From the NCBI RefSeq assembly GCF_016583575.1, contig NZ_NRRG01000021.1, forward strand, positions 1 through 64,000: a stretch of 64,000 nt of DNA. Reading direction: 5' to 3'. Below are positions 55,746-64,000 of the stretch, piece after piece (the stretch's first letter is position 1; every line of letters begins with the position of its first letter). The DNA comes from Thiocystis violacea. GTDB taxonomy: Bacteria; Pseudomonadota; Gammaproteobacteria; Chromatiales; Chromatiaceae. A program made the position numbers and the translations under genes. The notes beneath the pieces are model-generated. The model was not told where the DNA came from, searched no databases, and saw only the letters and a list, made by a program, of their open reading frames with translations.

Positions 55746-56453
55746 ATGACGAAAACAATCTCACTCCGCGAGGCTTGGTCCGGCGAGGCCAAGTGCATGA
55801 ATTGCTCGCTACGGACCTCCGTGCTCTTCGCCGGGCTTCGGGAAGTGGATTTCGAACACATCCATGATCCGATCGATCAGTTCACATTGACACCGGGCTC
55901 CCACCTCTACCTCGCCGGCGACGCCGGCGAGCACATGTTCACCGTCCGCAGCGGGGTTCTGAAGCTGGTTCAGTATCTCCCCGATGGCAGCCAGCGGATC
56001 GTGCGCATCGCGCGTTCCACCGACGTGCTCGGGCTCGAGTCGCTCCTAGATGACCGCTATCAGCACGACGCCGTCGCCCTGCAGGTGACCGAGGTCTGCC
56101 GCTTTCCCGCCCGCCTGGTGCGCGATCTCGGCCGCGAGAACCCGGCGCTGCACCGCGAACTCATGTCCCGCTGGCAGCGCGCCCTGACCGAAGCGGATGC
56201 CTGGCTCACCGAGCTCTCGACCGGCTCCGCCCGGCAGCGCGTCGCGCGCTTGCTGCTGCGTCTGGTGCGCGACCGCGCGACCAGCGAGTGCCAACTCTTC
56301 AGCCGCGAGGATATGGGCGCCATGCTCGGCGTCACGACCGAGACGGCCAGCCGAACCATCGCCGAGTTCAAGCGACAAGCTTTGCTGGTGGAGACCACAC
56401 CCAATCTCTTCCTGCTCGACATTCCCAATCTGCGACGGATCGCCGAGGATTGA
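55746..56453 (+). CDS. Crp/Fnr-family transcriptional regulator with an incomplete FNR cysteine set
   Basis: This 235-residue regulator has a cyclic-nucleotide-like sensor domain (about 35-150) and a C-terminal helix-turn-helix with FSREDMGAMLGVTTETASRTIAEF. The N-terminal part carries Cys17 and Cys20 (KCMNC), and Cys118 (VTEVCRF) sits near the position of the fourth FNR ligand. The third N-terminal Cys of classical FNR is missing, so an oxygen-labile [4Fe-4S] cluster is uncertain. Context, upstream of a NifX-like gene and cydABX, suggests control of microaerobic respiration. Confidence 0.85.
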   Translation: MTKTISLREAWSGEAKCMNCSLRTSVLFAGLREVDFEHIHDPIDQFTLTPGSHLYLAGDAGEHMFTVRSGVLKLVQYLPDGSQRIVRIARSTDVLGLESLLDDRYQHDAVALQVTEVCRFPARLVRDLGRENPALHRELMSRWQRALTEADAWLTELSTGSARQRVARLLLRLVRDRATSECQLFSREDMGAMLGVTTETASRTIAEFKRQALLVETTPNLFLLDIPNLRRIAED

Positions 56454-56760
56454 GGTTGATTCACGAGTTCCCGCGCCACTGAGCGAACATCCGGGAGCGG
56501 GTGATCGGCCGGCAACTCATTCTCGGTCCGGACGTTGATCGATTTCAATGCCAGCTACCCGGCCCGATCACTAATCTTGCTTTATTCCGTCGCCTAAGGT
56601 CGCGATTCCAACGATCTTGGCGGGATTCATGACCCAGTAGACCACCGAGCCGCACCGATCCCGCGTCACGGTTTCATCTCGCAGTCAAGGCCATGGCTTT
56701 ACTCTTGACGCTGAGGCCGAAACAGCCAATCAGCGACCTACCGCCGATGGAGCCCGCTCG
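56454..56760. other. Spacer between the Crp/Fnr gene and the 139-residue gene
   Basis: No gene is visible in these 307 bases. It probably contains the promoter of the following two small genes. I cannot point to a specific box. Confidence 0.4.
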
Positions 56761-57180
56761 ATGAAACAGACCCTATCCCTTGCCGAATATCCGATCTACT
56801 GCCTGGAAATCGCGCGCGACGAGACCAGTTTCGACTCGGTCGACGCCATCTGCGGTTATTTCAGGGCCTGCATCGAGGCGCATCGCGCGGCCGTCTTCAT
56901 CGCCGAGTTCGATCACTACGCGCACACCAAGGGTCTGCCGGAGGGACACATCGGGGAGGGAATCCACGCGGCGCGGAACCTGGTCTTCTGCTTCGGCATA
57001 TCCCTGCCAAAACCCGAGATGCTCGCTTTCCGTCCACGCTCGATCGGCATCGCCGAGACCGATGAAGGCTTTCTCGTCACCTTCATGGAAACACCCATGC
57101 CGGTGGCCAACTCCGTCATGGAGGACTGGGCCTCGGGGTTGTGCAAGGCGCCGCAAGAGGTGCCGTGCAAGGCGGCCTGA
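56761..57180 (+). CDS. Conserved hypothetical protein (DUF6858-like)
   Basis: This 139-residue protein has MKQTLSLAEYPIYCLEIARDETSFDSVDAICGYFRACIEAH...FIAEFDHYAHTKGLPEG, which resembles a small uncharacterised family I believe is DUF6858. It has no signal peptide and contains several Cys, including CFGISLPKPEMLAFRPRSIGI and a late GLCKAPQEVPCKA. It is 45 bases upstream of the NifX-like gene on the same strand, so they are probably an operon. I can name no biochemical function. Confidence 0.75.
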   Translation: MKQTLSLAEYPIYCLEIARDETSFDSVDAICGYFRACIEAHRAAVFIAEFDHYAHTKGLPEGHIGEGIHAARNLVFCFGISLPKPEMLAFRPRSIGIAETDEGFLVTFMETPMPVANSVMEDWASGLCKAPQEVPCKAA

Positions 57181-57225
57181 GACGACGGACGTTACCCTTC
57201 GCCAACACCCGCCACGGAGCACCCG

Positions 57226-57627
57226 ATGCGCATTGCCGTCACCAGCCAGAATTTTCGCACCATCACCGGACATGCCGGCAAGACCCGGCGTTTTCTCATT
57301 CTCGAGGCGGATGGCCGAGAGGCCCCGCTCGAGGTCGAGCGCCTGGACCTGCCCGCGCACATGTCGCTGCACGACTACCACGGGGATGATCATCCACTGT
57401 TCATGATGAATCTGGACGCCATCCTGACCCAGGGCGCCGGCCGGGGCTTCGTCGAACGTCTGGCCCGCCACGGCATCGCGGTCCATGCCACCAGCGCCAC
57501 CGATCCGCTGAGCGCCGCGGCAGACCTCGCCGCCGGACGTCCGCTGCCCGTCGCCGCCCCGCACGATGAGAATCACGATCACGGCCATGCGCCAGGCCAG
57601 GTCCAACTCCGGATCAAGCCGACCTGA
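57226..57627 (+). CDS. NifX/NifB-type dinitrogenase cofactor-family protein with His-rich tail
   Basis: This 133-residue protein has the small NifX/NafY fold (MRIAVTSQNFRTITGHAGKTRRF, then GAGRGFVERLARHGIAVHATSATDPLSAAADL). Relatives bind Fe-Mo cofactor precursors, but many stand-alone members have unknown roles. The tail HDENHDHGHAPGQ is His/Asp-rich and may bind metal. There are no nif genes nearby, so a nitrogenase role is not supported here. It lies upstream of cydA, behind a 310-base spacer. Confidence 0.82.
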   Translation: MRIAVTSQNFRTITGHAGKTRRFLILEADGREAPLEVERLDLPAHMSLHDYHGDDHPLFMMNLDAILTQGAGRGFVERLARHGIAVHATSATDPLSAAADLAAGRPLPVAAPHDENHDHGHAPGQVQLRIKPT

Positions 57628-57937
57628 TCGGTCGAGAATCCAGCTCATGACCGCGCTCCGGCGGGTTTACTCGCCGCGTGGCGTCTTGAAGCGATCAAAC
57701 CACCCTCGCCGATCGCGGTCGCTCGCCCAACATCCACTGATGGGCCTATCGAAATAATTGGATCGGCAACTTGCGTTTGCCCATTCCTGAGAAGCCCGAT
57801 CCGGTTTAGTCTCTCGCGACTGGCGAGGCTCGCCGGTTCGTCCCGCGCTCGCGGTCCGGGCCGCTTCTCCCATCGAGTCGGACGCCTCTGTTTAAACCAT
57901 CCGTGCCTCCAAGTACCGGATTTCAGGAGACTCGCTC
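57628..57937. other. Leader region of cydABX
   Basis: These 310 bases carry no gene. They should include the cydA promoter. A TTGA-N5-TCAA sequence (57685-57697) resembles an FNR half-site pair but has one base too few in the spacer, so I do not call it. Confidence 0.4.
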
Positions 57938-59542
57938 ATGCTCGACAGCACCATGGTCGAACTCTCGCGATGGCAGTTCGCCATCACGGCCTTGTATCAC
58001 TTTCTCTTCGTTCCCCTGACCCTGGGGCTTGCCTGGATCCTAGTGATCATGGAAAGCGTCTATGTCATGACCGGCCGCGAGATCTACCGGGACATGACCA
58101 AGTTCTGGGGCAAGCTCTTCGGCATCAACTTCGCCCTTGGGGTCACGACCGGGCTGACCATGGAGTTCCAGTTCGGAACCAACTGGGCCTACTACAGCCA
58201 TTACGTGGGCGACGTCTTCGGCGCACCGCTCGCGATCGAGGGCCTCATGGCCTTCTTCCTAGAATCCACCTTCATCGGTCTGTTCTTTCTCGGTTGGGAA
58301 CGGCTCTCCAAGCGCCAGCATCTGACGGTCACCTTCCTGACCGCCGTGGGCTCGAACCTCTCGGCGCTCTGGATCCTGATTGCCAACGGCTGGATGCAGA
58401 ACCCGGTCGGCTCGGAGTTCAGCTTCGAGACCATGCGCATGGAGATGACCAGCTTCTCCGAACTCCTGCTCAACCCGGTCGCCCAGGTGAAGTTCGTCCA
58501 CACGGTCGCCGCCGGCTATGTCACGGCCTCCATGTTCGTGCTCGGCATCAGTGCCTGGTACATGCTCAAGGGACGGGATCTCGCCTTCGCCAAACGGTCG
58601 TTCTCGGTGGCGGTCGGGTTCGGGCTGGCCTCGATCCTCTCGGTTATCCTGCTTGGCGACGAGTCCGGCTATGAGGTCGGCGACGTGCAGCGCGTCAAGC
58701 TGGCGGCGATCGAGGCCGAATGGGAGACCGAGCCGGCCCCCGCCGGCTTCACCATCTACGGCCGTCCGAGCAACGAGGACGAGGAGACCCACGACGCGAT
58801 CAAGATCCCCTGGGCGCTCGGTCTGATCGCCACCCGCTCGCTGGATACCGAGGTCAAGGGGCTGAAGGATCTGATGGTCGAGCATGAGGTCCGCATCCGT
58901 AGCGGCATGATCGCCTACCAGTATCTGGAGCGCCTGCGCGGCGGCGAGGATACGCCGGACAACCGTGCGGTCTTCGAGGACCACAAAGACGACTTGGGCT
59001 ATGGTCTGCTGCTCAAGCCCTATACCGAGAACCCAGCGCAGGCGACCGAGGAGCAGATCCAGCTCGCGGTCAAGGACTCGATTCCCCAGGTGGCTCCGCT
59101 CTTCTGGAGCTTCCGGATCATGGTCGGCGCCGGTGTCTGGATGCTGTTGCTGCTGGTGCTCGGCTTCTACTACAACGCCAAGCGGGTCATTCAGGAAAAA
59201 CGCTGGCTGCTGCGGCTGTTCCTCTACAGCATCCCGGTGCCCTGGATCGCGGTCGAGACCGGTTGGTTCGTCGCCGAGTTCGGGCGTCAACCCTGGGCCA
59301 TCGGCGAGGTGTTGCCGACCAGCATCGCGACGTCCAGCCTGACCGCCAACGACGTCATCATCAGTCTGTCCGGCTTTATCCTCTTCTACACGGTGCTCTT
59401 GATCATCGAGATGTTCCTCATGTTCAAGTTCGCGCGCCTGGGACCAAGCTCGCTGCATACCGGACGCTATCACCACGAGTGCGAAACCGCTCACGCGGGT
59501 GGCATGTCACCGGCGACCGCTCCGCAGAAACAGGCCGACTAG
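57938..59542 (+). CDS. cydA: Cytochrome bd ubiquinol oxidase subunit I
   Basis: CydA (534 residues) binds haems b558, b595 and d and carries the quinol-binding Q loop. Signature parts are [39 protein letters not shown], and the Q-loop region with [15 protein letters not shown] and a long insertion (about 250-385), which makes it the E. coli-like long-Q-loop type. ATG 57938 gives [14 protein letters not shown]. It is followed by cydB after 15 bases and should be an inner-membrane, high-affinity oxygen reductase. Confidence 0.97.
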   Translation: MLDSTMVELSRWQFAITALYHFLFVPLTLGLAWILVIMESVYVMTGREIYRDMTKFWGKLFGINFALGVTTGLTMEFQFGTNWAYYSHYVGDVFGAPLAIEGLMAFFLESTFIGLFFLGWERLSKRQHLTVTFLTAVGSNLSALWILIANGWMQNPVGSEFSFETMRMEMTSFSELLLNPVAQVKFVHTVAAGYVTASMFVLGISAWYMLKGRDLAFAKRSFSVAVGFGLASILSVILLGDESGYEVGDVQRVKLAAIEAEWETEPAPAGFTIYGRPSNEDEETHDAIKIPWALGLIATRSLDTEVKGLKDLMVEHEVRIRSGMIAYQYLERLRGGEDTPDNRAVFEDHKDDLGYGLLLKPYTENPAQATEEQIQLAVKDSIPQVAPLFWSFRIMVGAGVWMLLLLVLGFYYNAKRVIQEKRWLLRLFLYSIPVPWIAVETGWFVAEFGRQPWAIGEVLPTSIATSSLTANDVIISLSGFILFYTVLLIIEMFLMFKFARLGPSSLHTGRYHHECETAHAGGMSPATAPQKQAD

Positions 59543-59557
59543 CCCGGAGGCTGAATC

Positions 59558-60700
59558 ATGATTCTTGACTACGAAACGCTGAAATTCGTCTGGTGGGTGC
59601 TGGTGGGGGTGCTCTTCATCGGCTTCGCGGTGACCGACGGCCTGGACATGGGGGTCGGCGCCCTGCTGCCCTTCCTCGGCAAGAACGACGTCGAGCGGCG
59701 CGTCATCATCAACACCGTCGGTCCGCACTGGGACGGCAACCAGGTGTGGTTGATCACGGCCGGCGGCGCCATCTTCGCCGCCTGGCCGCTGGTCTATGCC
59801 ACGGCCTTCTCGGGCTTTTATTTCGCCATGCTGCTGGCGCTCTTCGCGCTCTTCTTCCGACCGGTCGGCTTCGACTACCGGAGCAAGATCGCCGATCCGC
59901 GCTGGCGCAACGCCTGGGATTGGGGACTCTTCGTCGGCGGCGCGGTGCCGGCGCTGGTGTTCGGCATCGCCTTCGGTAACCTGCTGCAAGGCGTGCCCTT
60001 CCATCTGGATGACCTGCTCCGTCCCTACTACAGCGGCGGCTTCTTCGGGCTGCTGAACCCCTTCGCGCTGCTCGCCGGCGTGATCAGTCTCGGCATGCTG
60101 ATCACGCATGGCGCGATCTGGCTGCAACTGCGCACCTGCGAGCCGATCGCCACGCGGGCTCGGGTGGTGGCGAAGAAGGCCGGACTGGTGACCATCGTCG
60201 CCTTCGCGCTGGCCGGGGTCTGGATGAGCTTCGGCGTCGATGGCTATCGGGTGGTCAGCATGCCGCCCTTCGACGCGACGCCCAACCCGCTGACCAAGGA
60301 GGTGGTGAAGGAGGCCGGCGCCTGGCTGGCGAACTATGGCGCCTATCCCTGGACGCTGCTCTTCCCGCTTCTGGGATTCGGCGGTTTCGGGCTGGCCATT
60401 CTGGGGTCCATGTCGAACCGCGCCGGACTGGCGCTCGCCGCCAGCAGTCTCGGCCTGACCGGCATCATCATGACCGCCGGCGCGGCCATGTTCCCGTTCA
60501 TCATGCCGTCGAGCACCAACCCCAACAGCAGCCTGATCGCCTGGGATTCGGTCTCCAGCCACCTGACGCTGACGGTGATGTTCTGGGCCGCGGTCATCTT
60601 CGTGCCGCTGATCCTCGCCTACACCACCTGGACCTACACCAAGATGTGGCGCCGAGTGACGGTGGAGGAGATCGAGTCGCAGGATCACCTGGCTTACTGA
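59558..60700 (+). CDS. cydB: Cytochrome bd ubiquinol oxidase subunit II
   Basis: CydB (380 residues) is the second membrane subunit. It starts MILDYETLKFVWWVLVGVLFIGFAVTDGLDMGVGALLPFLG and includes the conserved GPHWDGNQVWLI and GVWMSFGVDGY segments. Eight to nine hydrophobic helices can be seen. Length is normal. It lies between cydA and cydX. Confidence 0.97.
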   Translation: MILDYETLKFVWWVLVGVLFIGFAVTDGLDMGVGALLPFLGKNDVERRVIINTVGPHWDGNQVWLITAGGAIFAAWPLVYATAFSGFYFAMLLALFALFFRPVGFDYRSKIADPRWRNAWDWGLFVGGAVPALVFGIAFGNLLQGVPFHLDDLLRPYYSGGFFGLLNPFALLAGVISLGMLITHGAIWLQLRTCEPIATRARVVAKKAGLVTIVAFALAGVWMSFGVDGYRVVSMPPFDATPNPLTKEVVKEAGAWLANYGAYPWTLLFPLLGFGGFGLAILGSMSNRAGLALAASSLGLTGIIMTAGAAMFPFIMPSSTNPNSSLIAWDSVSSHLTLTVMFWAAVIFVPLILAYTTWTYTKMWRRVTVEEIESQDHLAY

Positions 60701-60790
60701 GTCAAGCGGATGTAGCCGGCTGGCCGGCACCTGCCTCACGGGGCAAGGACCGGCCAGCCTCCTCAACCATCGAATCGAGAGGAACAAGCC

Positions 60791-60910
60791 ATGTGGTATT
60801 TCTCCTGGATCCTCGGCGTTCTGCTCGCGCTCGCCTTCGGCATCATCAACGTGATGTGGTATGAGTCCGAGCAGTGCCAGGGCAGCACGGACGACAACCA
60901 GCCGTCCTGA
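60791..60910 (+). CDS. cydX: Cytochrome bd accessory small subunit CydX
   Basis: This 39-residue protein MWYFSWILGVLLALAFGI... matches CydX, a single-helix subunit that stabilises cytochrome bd haems. The WYFSWILG start and the helix followed by a Glu (WYESEQ) are typical. It lies 90 bases after cydB, has an AGAGGAACAAGCC leader with a Shine-Dalgarno-like GAGG, and ends just before a strong terminator. Confidence 0.93.
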   Translation: MWYFSWILGVLLALAFGIINVMWYESEQCQGSTDDNQPS

Positions 60911-60936
60911 CCCCTTGACCGGATAGCCCGGATAGC

Positions 60937-60971
60937 AACGAACAACGCGGCTCAAGGCCGCGTTGTTCGTT
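60937..60971 (+). terminator. Terminator after cydABX
   Basis: A perfect 15-base inverted repeat (60937-60951 with 60957-60971) with a 5-base loop lies 27 bases after the cydX stop. The T-run after it is weak, but the stem is very stable. Confidence 0.75.
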
Positions 60972-61077
60972 CTGGTTTCGCCCCAGGACCACGCAAGCCG
61001 GACGCGCCCTGGCCTTGCATCCGGATCGGCGCGGCATCAATTGAGTGGTTCGCCTGAATCCTTTGATCGGTTGAGCC

Positions 61078-61641
61078 GTGCCCCAAATCCTCACGAATCT
61101 GATCGCCTTCCAGCTCGCCTGGTTCGCTTGCGTGCTGGGTGGCGCGCACCACTGGCCCTGGCTGGGGGTCATCGTCGCCGTCCTGGTCGTCGCCCTGCGT
61201 CTCCTTCAGTCGCCCAAACCCCAAACGGAGGCCGTCATGATCCTCGCCGTGGGCCTCATCGGCGCGGCCTGGGACAGCCTGCTGGTACGCCTGGGCTTTC
61301 TGAGTTACCCATCCGGCATGCTCCTGCCCTGGCTGGCCCCCATCTGGATCATCGCCATGTGGCTCGCCTTCGCGACGACCCTGAACGTCTCGCTCGGCTG
61401 GTTGAAAGGACGCTGGTACCTGGCCAGCCTCTTCGGCGCCATCGGTGGACCGCTCGCCTACTACGCGGGAAACCGTTTGGGTGGCGTGAGCTTCCCGGAC
61501 ACGCTGGTGGCGATGACGGTTCTCGCGGGCGGCTGGTCGTTCCTGATGCCGCTGACCGCCTGGATCGCCGAGCGTCTCGACACCCGAGCCTGGGCCGTCG
61601 GCGCCGATCCGCGATCATCCAATCTCAAGGGAGCCTCGTGA
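61078..61641 (+). CDS. DUF2878-family membrane protein
   Basis: This 187-residue protein has about five hydrophobic segments and the DUF2878 features LIAFQLAWFACVLGG, GAAWDSLLVRLGFLSYPSG and GPLAYYAGNRLGGV. It begins with GTG at 61078. Its biochemical role is not known. It sits one base before the DUF1295 gene, so the two are probably co-translated, and it often travels with lipid-modifying genes in other gammaproteobacteria. Confidence 0.83.
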   Translation: MPQILTNLIAFQLAWFACVLGGAHHWPWLGVIVAVLVVALRLLQSPKPQTEAVMILAVGLIGAAWDSLLVRLGFLSYPSGMLLPWLAPIWIIAMWLAFATTLNVSLGWLKGRWYLASLFGAIGGPLAYYAGNRLGGVSFPDTLVAMTVLAGGWSFLMPLTAWIAERLDTRAWAVGADPRSSNLKGAS

Positions 61642-61642
61642 G

Positions 61643-62431
61643 ATGTTTGACCTCGATCTCTATCTGACCGCCCTGGGCCTGGCTCTGGGTCTTGGGCTGG
61701 CCGGTTGGCTGGTCAGCCTTCCGATCCGGAACGTGGGTTTCGTCGACTCGCTCTGGTCGCTCTTCTTCCTGGCCATGGCGGCGGTCTATATCTTTCTCGC
61801 GCCGGAACCAGTCACCCGCGCCTGGCTGGTCCTGGGTCTGGTGGCGATCTGGGCGATTCGGCTGTCGTTCCATATCACGCGCCGCAACCTCGGACAGGCG
61901 GAAGACCACCGCTATCAGGCGATTCGGGCCAACAACGACCCCGGTTTCTGGTGGAAAAGCCTCTATATCGTCTTCGGTTTGCAGGCCGTGCTGGCCTGGA
62001 TCATCTCGCTGCCGCTGTTGGCCGCCATGCGCGCCACCGGCGAGTTGGGATGGATCGACGCCCTGGCCTTGTCACTCTGGCTGATTGGCTTCTATTTCGA
62101 AGCCTTGGGAGACAAACAACTCGCCGACTTCAAGGCCGAGCCGGAGAATCAGGGTCGCGTCATGGACCAGGGGCTCTGGCGCTACACCCGACACCCCAAC
62201 TACTTCGGCGAGGCCTGCATCTGGTGGGGCTATTTCCTCTTCGCGCTCGCCGCCGGCGGTTGGTGGACTCTCCTCTCCCCCATTCTCATGACCTTCCTGC
62301 TGCTGCGGGTCTCCGGCGTCGCCCTGCTAGAAAAGGACATCGCCGAGCGACGGCCCGGCTATCGTGACTATGTACGACGCACCAACGCCTTCTTTCCCGG
62401 ACCACCCCGGCGGTCACGACAGGAAGCCTGA
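61643..62431 (+). CDS. DUF1295-family membrane protein (steroid 5-alpha-reductase-like fold)
   Basis: This 262-residue integral membrane protein shows the DUF1295 motifs NVGFVDSLWSL, RRNLGQAEDHRYQAIRA, and the C-terminal LWRYTRHPNYFGEACIWWGYF...GVALLEKDIAERRPGYRDY, which resembles isoprenylcysteine methyltransferase/5-alpha-reductase cofactor-binding regions. A lipid-modifying or reductase function is plausible but unproven. It lies one base after the DUF2878 gene. Confidence 0.88.
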   Translation: MFDLDLYLTALGLALGLGLAGWLVSLPIRNVGFVDSLWSLFFLAMAAVYIFLAPEPVTRAWLVLGLVAIWAIRLSFHITRRNLGQAEDHRYQAIRANNDPGFWWKSLYIVFGLQAVLAWIISLPLLAAMRATGELGWIDALALSLWLIGFYFEALGDKQLADFKAEPENQGRVMDQGLWRYTRHPNYFGEACIWWGYFLFALAAGGWWTLLSPILMTFLLLRVSGVALLEKDIAERRPGYRDYVRRTNAFFPGPPRRSRQEA

Positions 62432-62531
62432 TGAACCAATGACCGAAGCTTCGCCCGGCCAATGGCCCCGGCCCGGTCCGCCCCCTCGCGGGGCGCCCAT
62501 CCTCAATCGTCCCCGAGAGTCCACGCACCCA

Positions 62532-63071
62532 ATGAAACGTCTGATTTATCTTTCCATCATCCTATCCCTGCTCGCACTGACGAGCGCCTGCACCGAGGAA
62601 GGCGACCCACCAATGGACACAGTCAAGCACGTCGACATCCAACGCTTCATGGGCGATTGGTACGTCATCGCCAATATCCCGACCTTCGTCGAGAAAGGCG
62701 CCCACAATGCCATCGAATCCTATGCATTGAATGAAGACGGGACCATCGCCACCACCTTCACCTTCAACAAGGACGCCTTCGATGGGCCTCGGAAGGAACA
62801 TCACCCCACCGGCTTCATCCGCGACACCAGCACCAATGCCCTCTGGGGCATGCAATTCATCTGGCCCTTCAAGGCCGATTTCCGCATCGTCTGGCTGGAG
62901 CCGGATTATGGAATCACCGTGATCGCCCGCGAGAAACGCGACTACGTCTGGATCATGGCCCGCGGACCCGAGATCGAAGCGGCGAAATACGAGGAAATTC
63001 TCGCCTTCATTGGCGGGCTTGGCTACGACGTCGGCCAGATACAGAGGGTGCCGCAGCGCTGGCCAGGCTGA
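62532..63071 (+). CDS. Lipocalin-family lipoprotein (Blc-like)
   Basis: This 179-residue protein has a lipoprotein signal ending SLLALTSACTEEG (Cys at about 20). It is a bacterial lipocalin: VDIQRFMGDWYVIANIPTFVEKGAHNAIESYAL contains the GxW motif, and the middle part fits the eight-stranded barrel, ending WIMARGPEIEAAKY. It probably binds fatty acids or lysophospholipids at the envelope. It follows the DUF1295 gene, consistent with a lipid-handling cluster. Confidence 0.92.
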   Translation: MKRLIYLSIILSLLALTSACTEEGDPPMDTVKHVDIQRFMGDWYVIANIPTFVEKGAHNAIESYALNEDGTIATTFTFNKDAFDGPRKEHHPTGFIRDTSTNALWGMQFIWPFKADFRIVWLEPDYGITVIAREKRDYVWIMARGPEIEAAKYEEILAFIGGLGYDVGQIQRVPQRWPG

Positions 63072-63093
63072 GCGGGCACTACCGGCATCAGGG

Positions 63094-63116
63094 AGCACCG
63101 ACATCCTGTCGGTGCT
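63094..63116. terminator. Hairpin between the lipocalin and EpsI genes (terminator or REP)
   Basis: The 10-base arms AGCACCGACA and TGTCGGTGCT surround a 3-base loop. It could terminate either convergent gene, but there is no T-run, so a REP unit is equally possible. Confidence 0.5.
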
Positions 63117-63147
63117 TCCGGAAACGTCCAGGATCAAGGCCTCCGGT

Positions 63148-64000
63148 TCACTCCGGAATAAAGCGCTGAAGCGGCCCCGCGATCATATTGATGAAATCCG
63201 ACAAGAGCGCATCCAACTCGGCCACGTCCGCGCCCACCGGAACCGGCGTCGTCACCCTCACCAAGGCACCGTCGGTCCGGTGACGTGTCATCGCATCCCA
63301 GAACAGGAACCACTTCACCAGGTATTCATTGGTCATCATCCGACCACGCTGCTGGAACCAGTAATAAACCAGCAGGCGCTCATCGCCCATCTGAATCAGC
63401 GAACGATTGACCGATAACCGCCGGTCGCCGATCCCAGGCCCCTTGATCTCTCGCTGCGAGAGTTCCTGAATACGCCAGCCCCCACCCGGCAGACAGCTTT
63501 TCGGCGAGTGTACGGACGCACCCTTACGCTGCGAGGCGTAATAGGCGACATAAAGATTGATCTGCCCGCCCGTCGCGTTCCTATAATCCGACAACAGATA
63601 GTCATCGAACTTGAGCGCGTCGACATACTGCTTTTCAAGCTGATCGACCCGGCCCCGCCAGTCACCCATCGCGCCCGGAAAAAAGACGAACTCTGGGCGT
63701 TCCGGAATGATCTCCTCGCGCGGCGGCGCCATCTGCGAGACCACCGCCACCACAAGCAGGACCGGCAGCACCGCGATGAATGAAACCGGAACACGTCGGT
63801 AGACCAGGTTCACCGCCGAGGGAAGCGGCGGCGGGCCATCGATCGAGAAGGCATCGGCGAGCGGCATTCGATTCCGCCCCAAGCGCGCAAGCAGGGCCAT
63901 TTCCAGCACCAGCAAGGCCGCGCACGACATGAAGACGATCCAGCCCTCGAAATCGTGCAAAAACCCCTCCGCCATGCCGATGCCTTGATAATTCACCAAA
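63148..64000 (-). CDS. Exosortase C-terminus fused to EpsI domain, 5' end beyond the window
   Basis: The gene runs off the right edge of the window, so only the last 284 or so residues are seen. The first residues present ([19 protein letters not shown]) match the end of XrtD-type exosortases, which process VPLPA-type C-terminal sorting signals. An EpsI domain follows after a second membrane helix (about 75-90): [31 protein letters not shown] and [13 protein letters not shown]. Such systems occur with exopolysaccharide export. The sequence is in the correct single frame, so this is a fusion and not a frameshift. No start codon can be chosen. Confidence 0.85.
   Translation of the reverse strand, partial: LVNYQGIGMAEGFLHDFEGWIVFMSCAALLVLEMALLARLGRNRMPLADAFSIDGPPPLPSAVNLVYRRVPVSFIAVLPVLLVVAVVSQMAPPREEIIPERPEFVFFPGAMGDWRGRVDQLEKQYVDALKFDDYLLSDYRNATGGQINLYVAYYASQRKGASVHSPKSCLPGGGWRIQELSQREIKGPGIGDRRLSVNRSLIQMGDERLLVYYWFQQRGRMMTNEYLVKWFLFWDAMTRHRTDGALVRVTTPVPVGADVAELDALLSDFINMIAGPLQRFIPE

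Noticed and set aside
57685-57697. TTGA-N5-TCAA upstream of cydA as an FNR site
   Set aside because: FNR/CRP-type half-sites need 6 bases between TTGA and TCAA; here there are 5, so it is not reported as a site.

Overview
The window reads as a high-GC chromosome segment of a gammaproteobacterium, most probably a purple sulfur bacterium of the Chromatiaceae type. This rests on gene content: an SoeABC-type sulfite:quinone oxidoreductase, a seven-gene Rnf/NifJ/ferredoxin-NADP reductase electron-transfer operon, diheme cytochrome c4, and CydABX. No photosynthesis or dsr genes are in view, so the assignment is an inference.

Layout. 1-540: a frameshifted IS3-family transposase remnant beside tRNA-Asn. 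645-7023: housekeeping genes (aspartate aminotransferase, uvrB, glutaminyl cyclotransferase, a dicarboxylate/glutamate symporter, beta-carbonic anhydrase). 7186-15659: a signalling block with a 1455-residue hybrid histidine kinase, an HD-GYP response regulator, a diguanylate cyclase with a haem-type CxxCH sensor, a small conserved protein and a PilZ-type protein. 15683-18777: MtfA-type peptidase, copper handling (SCO, PCuAC) and cytochrome c4. 19001-22559: ribF, then a lower-GC island with a complete PvuII-like restriction-modification system (divergent methyltransferase, controller, nuclease).

22560-34417: one long minus-strand operon, rnfB-nifJ-rnfC-rnfD-rnfG-rnfE-rnfA, a 55-residue Cys-rich membrane protein, then ferredoxin-NADP reductase. 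It looks like a unit linking pyruvate oxidation, the ion-motive Rnf complex, ferredoxin and NADPH. 34762-45303: a ClpP-like lipoprotein, a fused HisH-HisF resembling eukaryotic HIS7, an orphan MerR regulator, a haem-binding ChaN/PDZ protein divergent from an M1-type peptidase (this pair sits between two copies of a ~145-bp repeat), and a second hybrid kinase. 45632-50594: soeABC. 50761-55526: a small conserved protein, metA, a P-loop protein and the ABC-F ATPase uup. 55746-60910: a Crp/Fnr regulator, two small proteins and cydABX. 61078-64000: a membrane-protein/lipocalin cluster, then the truncated end of an exosortase/EpsI gene.

The most unexpected signal is a family of heptanucleotide tandem repeats (consensus CTGACAA in the sense of the downstream gene). 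They sit directly upstream of the start codons of four unrelated genes (carbonic anhydrase, rnfG, soeC, metA), always in the same orientation, where I see no good Shine-Dalgarno sequence. Other palindromic repeat families lie in the spacers. The PvuII-like system, the HIS7-like fusion and the nifJ-containing rnf operon are the strongest gene-level findings.
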